From Ruminococcus flavefaciens (GTDB taxonomy: Bacteria > Bacillota > Clostridia > Oscillospirales > Ruminococcaceae): a DNA stretch of 7,710 nt. Location of the stretch: positions 1 through 7,710 of the forward strand of contig DFJW01000016.1 of the NCBI GenBank assembly GCA_002373775.1, in the 5' to 3' direction. The first letter of the stretch is position 1. The number at the start of each line of letters is the position of its first letter. Both the position numbers and the translations under genes were made by a program. Positions 1 to 7,710 of this stretch are shown piece by piece. Below the pieces are notes generated by a model. That model was not told where the DNA came from. It saw only the letters and a list, made by a program, of their open reading frames with translations, and made no database searches.

Positions 1-2855
1 CCCTGTGCCATTTTTATCTGTATCTCCTGTGCGGAAACGAGATACTCACTGGTAACTCCAAAGCGCCCTGAAGCCACCTGCTTGATAGCTGAGCAGCGAT
101 CTGATGTGAGCCTTTCAGGGCTCTCGCCTCCCTCACCGCTGTTGGACTTTCCGCCTATGCGGTTCATAGCTATCGCCATGCACTCGTGAGCTTCCTGCGA
201 GATAGAGCCGTAGGACATTGCTCCGGTCTTGAAGCGTTTGCATATGCTCTCAGCTGACTCGACTTCATTGATCGGTATACCTCCGTTTTCATCGAACTTT
301 ATATCAAGCAGACTTCTGAGTGTCAGTTCGTTGTCCTCGCGGTTCAGACATTCACTGTACTTCTTGAAGGTATCATAGCTGCCGGTCATAGCAGCCTGCT
401 GGAGAAGGTGGATTGTCTCGGGAGTGTAGAGATGTTCGGACTTCCCGCTCCGGAGTTTATGGCTGCCTGAGCTGCTGATACTATCATTTATCGTAAGTCC
501 GAGCGGATCAAAAGCTGATGTGTGGAGCTTTTCGGTCCGGCGGCTTATATCGGAAAGACCGATACCGCCTATACGGCTGACTGTGCCGGAAAAGTATTTG
601 TTTGTCAGCTCTGGCGATATGCCGACAGCTTCAAATAGCTTGCTGCCCTGATAGGACTGAATGGTGGATATACCCATTTTGGAAGCGATCTTCACGATAC
701 CGTGGAGTATCGCAGAATTGTAGTCATCTTCGGCAGCATAGAAATCCTTGTCAAGTGTACCGTCCTCAATGAGTGAGCGTATTGTTTCGTGTGCAAGATA
801 TGGATTTACTGCGCATGCACCATATCCGAGAAGTGCTGCAAAATGATGAACTTCTCTTGGTTCTGCGGATTCAAGGATCATCGCAACAGATGTGCGCTTT
901 TTAGTGGACACGAGATGCTGCTGAAGTGCGGAAACCGCAAGCAGCGACGGGATAGGACAGTGGAATTCATCTACACCGCGGTCTGAGAGGATAAGGATAG
1001 TTGCTCCGTCACGATACGCCTTGTCAGCTTCGATGAACAGCCTTTCAATCGCCTTTTCCAGAGGAGTGCCGATGTAATAAGTGATCGGGATCACTGCACT
1101 TTTCAGTCCGTTACGGTCGAGCGCCTTTATTTTCAGCATATCAGTTTCGGTAAGTATCGGGTTTTCAATTTTCAGCACATGGCAGTTTTCGGGACGCTCT
1201 TCGAGAAGGTTTCCGTCTTTTCCGATATAAACGCTCGTGTCAGTGACTATTTCCTCACGGATAGCGTCAAAAGGAGGATTTGTCACCTGTGCAAAGAGCT
1301 GGCGGAAGTAGTTGAACAGTGGAGGAGACTGCTTATCAAGAGGCGGAAGAGGGATGTCGCTTCCCATTGAAGCGATCGGCTCTGCCCCTTTTTCAGCCAT
1401 TGGCAGAATAGATGTACGGATATCCTCATATGTATACCCGAAAGCCTTTTGCAGTTTTGCAAGCTCTTCTCCCGAATATGTATGGATTCCTTTATTTGGA
1501 ATGTGAAGGTCGTGGAGACGTACAAGTTCAGCATCGAGCCACTCGCCGTATGGCTGACGGAGTGCGTAAAACGACTTTATCTCGTCGTCCTCAATAATGC
1601 GCCCTTGTTTCGTATCGGCAAGGAGCATTTTTCCGGGACGAAGCCGGTCTTTCTTTATTATTCTATCTGCCGGGATGTCGATACATCCTGTTTCGGAAGA
1701 AAGGATAAGATAGCCGTCACTTGTAACGCAGCAGCGTGAGGGACGAAGTCCGTTTCTGTCCAGTACAGCGCCCATAACATCTCCGTCTGAGAATATGATA
1801 GACGCAGGACCGTCCCACGGCTCCATCATGGTCGCATAGTATTGATAAAGGTCGTATTTTGAGCGCGATATAGTCCTGTTATTCTTCCACGGCTCAGGGA
1901 TAGTTATCATAACTGCAAGTGGGAGTGGCATACCTGACATTACCATGAATTCCAGAGCATTGTCAAGCCTTGCAGAATCTGATCCGTTCACGTTTATTGC
2001 CGGAAGGATCTTATACATATCATTTTTCAGTGCATCGCAGGACATGGTCTCTTCGCGTGCGAGCATTTTGTCTGCATTGCCTGTGATCGTGTTTATTTCA
2101 CCGTTGTGAACGATAAGGCGATTCGGGTGTGCCTTCTGCCAGCTTGGATTTGTATTCGTTGAAAAGCGTGAATGCACCATTGCTATAGCTGAAACGAAGT
2201 CCTTGCACTGAAGGTCAGTGTAGAAACGTCTGAGCTCATCGACAAGAAACATTCCCTTATATACTATAGTACGGCTCGAAAGTGAGCAGACATATGTGTT
2301 CTCGTCGGAATGTTCGAATTCGCGTCTTGCAACGAATAACCTGCGGTCGAAGTCAAGTCCCTTCGGACATTCTTCAGGACGCTTTACAAATGCCTGCATT
2401 ATATACGGCATACTTTCAAGTGCCTTCTGACCAAGTATATCCGGGGATACCGGAACTCTTCTCCAGCAGATAAGATCCATTCCGTTCTTATTCACGATGA
2501 GTTCAAACAGCTTCATTGCCTGTCCTCGCTTCATTTCGCTCTGCGGAAAGAAGAACATTCCAACGCCGAAATCGCCCTTGCTGCCAATATTGTATCCGAG
2601 CTTCGCTGTCTCCTTTATAAAGAATTCATAGGGCATCTGAACGAGAATACCGACGCCGTCACCTGTTTTTCCTTCGGCGTCCTTTCCGGCACGGTGCTCA
2701 AGTTTCTCTACTATGGTGAGAGCACTGTCCACGACGTATCTGGACTGCTCGCCCCTGATATTCACTACAGCACCAATACCGCAGTTATCGTGTTCGAATC
2801 GCGGATCATAAAGCCCTTGCTGCTCATATGGAGCTTCTTTTCTGAAATTATCCAT
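1..2855 (-). CDS. gltB: Glutamate synthase (GOGAT) large subunit, N-terminal 951 residues; 3' end outside window
   Basis: This protein makes two glutamates from glutamine and 2-oxoglutarate; electrons normally come through the GltD subunit, which is not in this window. I translated the minus strand from the ATG at 2855 and spot-checked the frame near 2100, 1500, 900 and the window edge. No stop or frameshift was met. The class II amidotransferase domain starts at Cys25 in HDNCGIG, so a 24-residue propeptide is expected to be removed to expose the catalytic cysteine. Further glutaminase motifs are HSRFSTNT (from His228) and HNGEINT (250-256). The central domain follows, with PSLLAVSALQQHL. The FMN-binding synthase domain begins near residue 800, with SNSGEGGE (904-911) and GRFGVTSEYLVS (from 930). 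The iron-sulfur cysteines and the rest of the FMN domain lie beyond the edge. Family members are about 1,500 residues long. The ribosome binding site is weak (AAAGGCGAG, 2864-2872). The gene is divergent from amt. Confidence 0.96.
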   Translation of the reverse strand, partial: MDNFRKEAPYEQQGLYDPRFEHDNCGIGAVVNIRGEQSRYVVDSALTIVEKLEHRAGKDAEGKTGDGVGILVQMPYEFFIKETAKLGYNIGSKGDFGVGMFFFPQSEMKRGQAMKLFELIVNKNGMDLICWRRVPVSPDILGQKALESMPYIMQAFVKRPEECPKGLDFDRRLFVARREFEHSDENTYVCSLSSRTIVYKGMFLVDELRRFYTDLQCKDFVSAIAMVHSRFSTNTNPSWQKAHPNRLIVHNGEINTITGNADKMLAREETMSCDALKNDMYKILPAINVNGSDSARLDNALEFMVMSGMPLPLAVMITIPEPWKNNRTISRSKYDLYQYYATMMEPWDGPASIIFSDGDVMGAVLDRNGLRPSRCCVTSDGYLILSSETGCIDIPADRIIKKDRLRPGKMLLADTKQGRIIEDDEIKSFYALRQPYGEWLDAELVRLHDLHIPNKGIHTYSGEELAKLQKAFGYTYEDIRTSILPMAEKGAEPIASMGSDIPLPPLDKQSPPLFNYFRQLFAQVTNPPFDAIREEIVTDTSVYIGKDGNLLEERPENCHVLKIENPILTETDMLKIKALDRNGLKSAVIPITYYIGTPLEKAIERLFIEADKAYRDGATILILSDRGVDEFHCPIPSLLAVSALQQHLVSTKKRTSVAMILESAEPREVHHFAALLGYGACAVNPYLAHETIRSLIEDGTLDKDFYAAEDDYNSAILHGIVKIASKMGISTIQSYQGSKLFEAVGISPELTNKYFSGTVSRIGGIGLSDISRRTEKLHTSAFDPLGLTINDSISSSGSHKLRSGKSEHLYTPETIHLLQQAAMTGSYDTFKKYSECLNREDNELTLRSLLDIKFDENGGIPINEVESAESICKRFKTGAMSYGSISQEAHECMAIAMNRIGGKSNSGEGGESPERLTSDRCSAIKQVASGRFGVTSEYLVSAQEIQIKMAQ

Positions 2856-2871
2856 ATCTTTCACTCGCCTT

Positions 2872-2902
2872 TCAGGTGCAGAGCGCCATTGATCTGCACT
2901 GA
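2872..2902 (-). promoter_or_regulatory. Second hairpin in the gltB leader, beside the ribosome binding site
   Basis: On the gltB transcript TCAGTGCAGA (2893-2902) pairs with TCTGCACCTGA (2872-2882), giving a 10-bp stem with one bulged C, or an uninterrupted GTGCAGA/TCTGCAC core of 7 bp. The loop is 10 nt (2883-2892). The hairpin abuts the purine-rich ribosome binding site at 2864-2872, so it could influence translation start. It has no U-tract and is not a terminator. A regulatory role is inferred from position only. Confidence 0.5.
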
Positions 2903-2951
2903 TAAAATAAAAAGACGTTCGGGCAGACAGATAGTCTGCTCAAACGTCTTT
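2902..2951 (-). terminator. Intrinsic terminator in the gltB leader (candidate attenuator)
   Basis: Arms 2934-2951 and 2911-2928 form an 18-bp stem on the gltB strand, with one C-A mismatch and one wobble pair, closing a 5-nt loop (2929-2933). The minus strand continues as TTTTTATTTTAT, a U-tract that the plus strand lacks, so the terminator works in the gltB direction. No gene lies upstream on that strand within the window, and the predicted gltB start site is about 6 nt before the stem. It is therefore a leader element rather than the end of another gene. Conditional read-through is inferred from gltB lying only about 50 nt downstream. Confidence 0.8.
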
Positions 2952-2963
2952 GTTCCTGCATTT

Positions 2964-2992
2964 ATATTAGCACTTTGAAGTGCAAATGTCAA
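2964..2992 (-). promoter_or_regulatory. Sigma-A type promoter of gltB
   Basis: On the minus strand there is a perfect -35 TTGACA (2987-2992), a 17-bp spacer (2970-2986) and a -10 TAATAT (2964-2969). The predicted start site is near 2957. The -10 box departs from consensus at two positions. The spacer contains a perfect palindrome, described separately. Confidence 0.8.
2970..2983. promoter_or_regulatory. 14-bp palindrome between -35 and -10 of the gltB promoter (candidate operator)
   Basis: GCACTT-TG-AAGTGC is a perfect inverted repeat with 6-bp arms, lying wholly within the 17-bp spacer. A dimeric DNA-binding protein here would block RNA polymerase or remodel the promoter. The motif does not match the Bacillus GlnR box (TGTNA-N7-TNACA). 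The protein that would bind it is unknown. Confidence 0.5.
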
Positions 2993-3010
2993 TAGCGAAT
3001 ATATGAATTC

Positions 3011-3055
3011 TTTGAGTTTCGTAGATTTTTAACAGTTATTTTCTGCTAACTCAAA
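3011..3055. repeat. Inverted repeat midway between the divergent promoters
   Basis: TTTGAGTT (3011-3018) is repeated in perfect inverted orientation as AACTCAAA (3048-3055), with 29 bp of AT-rich DNA between. A small palindrome, TAACAGTTA (3030-3038), sits near the centre. The pair lies between the -35 boxes of gltB (2987-2992) and amt (3094-3099). It could be two half-sites of a shared regulator or chance in AT-rich DNA. Confidence 0.4.
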
Positions 3056-3093
3056 AATAAAAATGTGCGATACGTCGAATTTGAATAAAGCTA

Positions 3094-3122
3094 TTGACAA
3101 ATCACTGCTGAAGGGCTATAAT
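3094..3122 (+). promoter_or_regulatory. Perfect-consensus sigma-A promoter of the amt-pyrG-glnN cluster
   Basis: TTGACA (3094-3099), a 17-bp spacer (3100-3116) and TATAAT (3117-3122) match the housekeeping consensus at every position. Transcription should start near 3129, giving a leader of about 150 nt before the amt ATG. Such a promoter is expected to fire constitutively unless repressed, which points to control after initiation or by a repressor. Confidence 0.9.
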
Positions 3123-3137
3123 GGCATTGTAAACAGC

Positions 3138-3177
3138 AAGGGAGCTGCGGATGAGTTATTCCGTAGCTCTCTTTTTT
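3138..3177 (+). terminator. Intrinsic terminator in the amt leader (candidate attenuator)
   Basis: Bases 3138-3151 pair with 3160-3173 in a 14-bp stem that includes two G-U wobbles and closes an 8-nt loop (3152-3159). A run of six T follows (3172-3177). The stem begins about 10 nt after the predicted start site, so basal transcripts would be only about 50 nt long. No gene precedes it on this strand, so it must act on the amt transcript itself. Confidence 0.8.
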
Positions 3178-3202
3178 GGTTTATAGCGCTAATTCCATAC
3201 AC

Positions 3203-3241
3203 AAAGGGGTGTATGAAGTCTCAGGACTTCTGCACCCCTTT
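3203..3241 (+). promoter_or_regulatory. Second, two-part hairpin in the amt leader
   Basis: AAAGGGGTG (3203-3211) pairs with CACCCCTTT (3233-3241). After a small asymmetric internal loop, GAAGTC (3215-3220) pairs with GACTTC (3225-3230) around a UCAG tetraloop. The structure is stable, but the downstream sequence (GATATTTAT) is a poor U-tract, so termination here would be weak at best. It lies 25 nt before the ribosome binding site and may be a ligand- or protein-responsive element or a stabiliser. It matches no riboswitch class that I recognise. Confidence 0.6.
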
Positions 3242-3277
3242 GATATTTATGCTGTTACTTCTGAAGGAGGTTTTAAT

Positions 3278-5062
3278 ATGGATTCTCAGACTATCTTACA
3301 ACAGGCACTTGACGGAGCAAACAGCACAGTTTTCAGCGTATGGTTCCTTATCGGAGCTGCGCTTGTATTCTTTATGCAGGCAGGATTTGCTATGGTGGAA
3401 ACTGGCTTCACACGAGCCAAGAATGCAGGCAATATCATAATGAAGAACCTTATGGACTTCTGTATCGGCACAGTAGTCTTCGTACTTATAGGCTTCGGAC
3501 TCTTCCTCGGCGAAGATCTCTGCGGCATTATCGGTAAGCCCGGATTCGAAATATTTACTGACTATGCAAGCTTTGACTGGTCGAATTTCGTGTTCAACCT
3601 TGTCTTCTGCGCAACAGCTTCTACTATCGTTTCAGGAGCTATGGCAGAACGCTGTAAGTTCATATCATATTGCATTTATTCAGCGATCATCAGCGCTGTT
3701 ATCTATCCAATTGAAGCACACTGGGGCTGGGGCGGCGGCTGGCTGAGCCAGTGGGGATTCCACGATTTTGCCGGCTCTGCACATATCCATATGGTCGGCG
3801 GCATAGCCGCTCTCGTTGGTGCTGCTATACTCGGACCTCGTATCGGAAAATTCCATAAAACAAAGGACGGCGAGATAAAGGTAAATGCTATCCCCGGTCA
3901 CAACCTTACTATCGGCGCACTCGGCTGCTTTATCCTCTGGTTTGGCTGGTATGGATTCAACGGTGCAGCCTGCACTTCAACTGACCAGCTCGCATCTGTA
4001 TTTGTAACAACTACCATTGCGCCAGCTGTTGCAACCTTCACATGTATGGTATTCACATGGCTGAAATACGGTAAGCCGGATGTTTCAATGTGCCTTAACG
4101 CTTCACTGGCAGGACTTGTCGGCGTAACAGCTGCCTGCGATGTCTGTGATGCGCTCGGTTCATCTGTCATTGGCATCGTTTCTGGACTTCTTGTGTGTTT
4201 CGGGGTATGGTTCCTCGATTATAAGCTCCATATAGACGATCCTGTCGGTGCAGTTGCAGTTCATATGATGAACGGCATATGGGGAACTATTGCGGTAGGT
4301 CTCTTTGCAAACCCTGATGTTCCCGGTTACGCTCTCGCTGACCAGAACGGCGGTCAGCTCTCAGGTCTTTTCTATGGCGGCGGATTCGGACTTCTCGGCA
4401 GGCAGCTGGCAGGAATCGCAGCTATCGGCGGATTTGCGGCAGTCACAATGTTCATCGTATTCATATTTATCAAGAAAACTATCGGTCTCCGTGCTTCTGA
4501 GCAGGAGGAGATCATCGGTCTGGATGTAACTGAGCACGGACTCATTTCTTCTTATGCTGACTTTGCACCCTCAATGAGCGATATTTCAATGAAGGGCTAC
4601 ACAAAGGATGATGCAAAGAGTGTTGTAAAAGTGCCTGTAGATGAAGCTGTTAAGGTGGAGAACTATTCTGCACCTGCTCCTGACGGCAGACCTAAGATGA
4701 CAAACATTGTTGTGATATTCAAACAGCAGAAGCTTCAGCAGTTCATTGAGGCTATGGAGGCTATAGATGTCAAGGGCATCACAGTGACAAACGTTCTCGG
4801 CTGCGGTATGCAGAACGGACAGAGGAACTATTACCGCGGAACTACCGTGGAAATGAACCTTCTCCCTAAGGTCAAAGCTGAGATAGCTGTTTGTGCTGTA
4901 CCGGTAGAAAAGGTAGTAGCAGCAGCTAAATCGGCTCTGTATACCGGTAACTATGGAGACGGAAAGATGTTCATTTATGACATCGAAAATGTCATAAAAA
5001 TACGAACTGGTGAAGAGGGATACAATGCTCTTCATGACTCGGAAGAGTGGGAAAGGTCGTAA
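3278..5062 (+). CDS. amt: Ammonium channel (Amt/Rh family) with fused C-terminal PII signalling domain
   Basis: This 594-residue membrane protein passes ammonium into the cell. The ATG at 3278 is chosen because AAGGAGG (3264-3270) precedes it with 7-nt spacing; an in-frame ATG at 3176 lies inside the leader terminator. Residues 1 to about 420 are an Amt channel rich in membrane helices. Asp163 lies in DFAGSAHIH, and the twin pore histidines are His171 and His329 (VAVHMMNGIWG). A polar linker of about 50 residues leads to a complete PII (GlnB/GlnK) domain from Met474, which aligns without gaps to PII numbering. Gln39, Lys58, the GDGK at 87-90 and Arg103 are kept for ATP and 2-oxoglutarate binding; position 101 is Lys. 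Arg47 (Arg520), which plugs the pore in E. coli GlnK-AmtB, is present. Tyr51, the uridylylation site, is Val524. Self-gating by the fused PII is inferred. Confidence 0.95.
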   Translation: MDSQTILQQALDGANSTVFSVWFLIGAALVFFMQAGFAMVETGFTRAKNAGNIIMKNLMDFCIGTVVFVLIGFGLFLGEDLCGIIGKPGFEIFTDYASFDWSNFVFNLVFCATASTIVSGAMAERCKFISYCIYSAIISAVIYPIEAHWGWGGGWLSQWGFHDFAGSAHIHMVGGIAALVGAAILGPRIGKFHKTKDGEIKVNAIPGHNLTIGALGCFILWFGWYGFNGAACTSTDQLASVFVTTTIAPAVATFTCMVFTWLKYGKPDVSMCLNASLAGLVGVTAACDVCDALGSSVIGIVSGLLVCFGVWFLDYKLHIDDPVGAVAVHMMNGIWGTIAVGLFANPDVPGYALADQNGGQLSGLFYGGGFGLLGRQLAGIAAIGGFAAVTMFIVFIFIKKTIGLRASEQEEIIGLDVTEHGLISSYADFAPSMSDISMKGYTKDDAKSVVKVPVDEAVKVENYSAPAPDGRPKMTNIVVIFKQQKLQQFIEAMEAIDVKGITVTNVLGCGMQNGQRNYYRGTTVEMNLLPKVKAEIAVCAVPVEKVVAAAKSALYTGNYGDGKMFIYDIENVIKIRTGEEGYNALHDSEEWERS

Positions 5063-5074
5063 GCCGATGTGAAT

Positions 5075-5110
5075 GATGCGGGGCTGCATCAGCAGCTCCT
5101 CGCATCTTTT
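5075..5110 (+). terminator. Weak intrinsic terminator or processing hairpin between amt and pyrG
   Basis: Bases 5075-5087 pair with 5092-5106 through segments of 6, 2 and 5 bp with two single-base bulges, around an ATCA loop. Only four T follow (5107-5110). It lies 12 nt after the amt stop and about 15 nt before the pyrG ribosome binding site. I see no convincing promoter between it and pyrG, so pyrG probably depends on read-through. It may lower pyrG-glnN expression relative to amt. Confidence 0.55.
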
Positions 5111-5115
5111 CATAA

Positions 5116-6732
<1,617 letters not shown>

Positions 6733-6743
6733 GGAGGATAATT

Positions 6744-7710
6744 ATGGAAAAGGTAACAGACTATTTTGGCTCAATGGTGTTTGACGAAAGAATAATGAAA
6801 GCTACTCTCTCAGAGAAAGTTTACAAGTCCTTAAAAAGAACTATCGACAGAGGTGCTCCTCTTGACATATCAGTAGCTAATGCGGTCGCAGCCGCAATGA
6901 AGGACTGGGCTATAGAGCTCGGTGCAACTCACTACACTCACTGGTTCCAGCCTATGACCGGTGTGACTGCCGAGAAGCACGACAGTTTCATCTCCCCTGC
7001 TCCAGACGGCAGAGTTATTATGGAGTTTTCCGGCAAGGAACTCGTAAAGGGCGAGCCTGACGCTTCTTCCTTCCCGTCCGGCGGACTTCGCGCAACATTT
7101 GAGGCAAGAGGCTACACTGCATGGGATCCCACTTCTTACGCCTTCATTAAGGACGGCACACTTTATATACCGACTGCGTTCTGCTCATACACAGGAGAGG
7201 CACTCGATAAGAAAGTCCCGCTTCTCCGTTCCATGGAGGCTATCAACAAGCAGGCTCTCCGTATCCTTAAACTCTTCGGAAATACCAAGGTAAAGAGTGT
7301 GAAGACATCTGTCGGACCTGAACAGGAATACTTCCTTGTGGACCGTGAGATGTGGAAACAGCGCAAGGACCTCATAATGACAGGAAGAACTCTCTTCGGC
7401 GCTATGCCGCCCAAGGGACAGGAAATGGACGATCACTATTTCGGTTCTATCAAGCCGAGAGTTGCAGAGTACATGGCAGATCTGGACAGAGAACTCTGGA
7501 AGCTCGGTATACTTGCCAAGACCAAGCACAATGAAGTTGCCCCCGCCCAGCACGAACTTGCGCCTATCTATGATACAACTAATATCGCTGCCGACCACAA
7601 CCAGCTCACTATGGAGGTAATGCAGAAAGTTGCACTCCGTCATGGACTTGTTTGTCTGCTCCACGAAAAGCCCTTTGCAGGCGTGAATGGTTCCGGTAAG
7701 CACAACAACT
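6744..7710 (+). CDS. glnN: Glutamine synthetase type III, N-terminal 322 residues; 3' end outside window
   Basis: Glutamine synthetase condenses glutamate and ammonia to glutamine with ATP. The type III form is a large enzyme of about 700 residues found in Bacteroides, cyanobacteria and several Clostridia. The start ATG at 6744 follows AAGGAGG (6731-6737), which overlaps the pyrG stop codon, so the two genes are probably translated from one transcript. Type III signatures seen are [21 protein letters not shown] (HWFQP at 66-70), [19 protein letters not shown] (from 110), EQEYF (193-197, metal-binding glutamates), NEVAPAQHE (from 263) and the ATP/glutamate region GSGKHNN running off the edge (Lys319, His320). 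The spacing and the type III-only HWFQP block exclude the shorter type I GlnA. The frame is open through to the end of the window. Its product feeds both GltB and PyrG. Confidence 0.96.
   Translation, partial: MEKVTDYFGSMVFDERIMKATLSEKVYKSLKRTIDRGAPLDISVANAVAAAMKDWAIELGATHYTHWFQPMTGVTAEKHDSFISPAPDGRVIMEFSGKELVKGEPDASSFPSGGLRATFEARGYTAWDPTSYAFIKDGTLYIPTAFCSYTGEALDKKVPLLRSMEAINKQALRILKLFGNTKVKSVKTSVGPEQEYFLVDREMWKQRKDLIMTGRTLFGAMPPKGQEMDDHYFGSIKPRVAEYMADLDRELWKLGILAKTKHNEVAPAQHELAPIYDTTNIAADHNQLTMEVMQKVALRHGLVCLLHEKPFAGVNGSGKHNN

Noticed and set aside
3026..3059. Possible extra minus-strand promoter (TTGAGT, 17 bp, TAAAAA) upstream of gltB
   Set aside because: Both boxes match consensus at only four of six positions in AT-rich DNA, and a much better promoter lies just downstream.
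2955..3135. GlnR/TnrA operator in the divergent region
   Set aside because: The TGTCA, TGTAA and TGTTA occurrences are not followed at 7-nt spacing by TNACA on either strand.
3129..3241. ANTAR-type antitermination site (two tandem hairpins with AnnGnn hexaloops) in the amt leader
   Set aside because: There is no room for a first hairpin before the terminator, and none of the loops (TGAGTTAT, UCAG, or CTCAGG in an alternative register) has A at position 1 and G at position 4. The gltB leader loops fail as well.
3063..3440. 125-codon open frame on the plus strand across the amt promoter and leader
   Set aside because: It overlaps the perfect promoter, the terminator and the amt gene in another frame, has no ribosome binding site and resembles no family I know.
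5004..5110. B. subtilis-like pyrG reiterative-transcription attenuator at the amt-pyrG junction
   Set aside because: A hairpin is present, but the only -10-like box (TACAAT, 5021-5026) has no -35 at a proper distance, and no GGG-type start leads into the stem.
4586..5113. 175-codon open frame antisense to the PII domain
   Set aside because: It is a shadow of amt in the reverse frame; the composition is atypical and no ribosome binding site or domain is visible.
7185..7703. 172-codon open frame antisense to glnN
   Set aside because: It lies wholly opposite a well-supported conserved gene and has no recognisable protein features.

Overview
The window is a nitrogen-assimilation locus from a Gram-positive anaerobe. 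Gene families, codon choice, strong AAGGAGG-type ribosome binding sites and near-consensus sigma-A promoters suggest a Clostridia member, most likely Ruminococcus or a close Oscillospiraceae relative. The genus is an inference from protein style: a type III glutamine synthetase, an Amt-PII fusion and a clostridial-type GltB. No marker gene is present to confirm it.

Layout. Bases 1-2855 (minus strand) hold the first 951 codons of gltB, the large subunit of glutamate synthase; its 3' part lies outside the window. Bases 2856-3277 are a divergent control region. Rightwards (plus strand) follow an ammonium channel fused to a PII signalling domain (3278-5062), pyrG for CTP synthase (5140-6732) and the first 322 codons of a type III glutamine synthetase, glnN (6744 to the end). 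All four genes read cleanly in frame. Most other long open frames are antisense or out-of-frame shadows of these genes; one (3063-3440) starts in the intergenic control region and runs out of frame into amt.

How the genes work together. The Amt channel brings in ammonium and its PII tail probably gates it according to ATP/ADP and 2-oxoglutarate. GlnN fixes the ammonium into glutamine. GltB transfers the glutamine amide to 2-oxoglutarate to make glutamate. PyrG spends glutamine to aminate UTP. The locus therefore joins ammonium uptake, the GS-GOGAT cycle and one major glutamine-consuming reaction.

Most interesting is the 422-bp divergent region. Each direction has a strong TTGACA promoter with 17-bp spacing, and within about 10 nt of the predicted transcript start each has a long hairpin followed by a U-tract, an intrinsic terminator. 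Each leader then has a second hairpin before the ribosome binding site. This twin 'promoter, immediate terminator, second hairpin' arrangement suggests that gltB and the amt operon share a transcription-attenuation control. It does not fit the ANTAR two-hairpin motif, a T-box, or a GlnR operator that I can recognise. A perfect 14-bp palindrome between the -35 and -10 of the gltB promoter and an 8-bp inverted repeat midway between the promoters are candidate protein operators.
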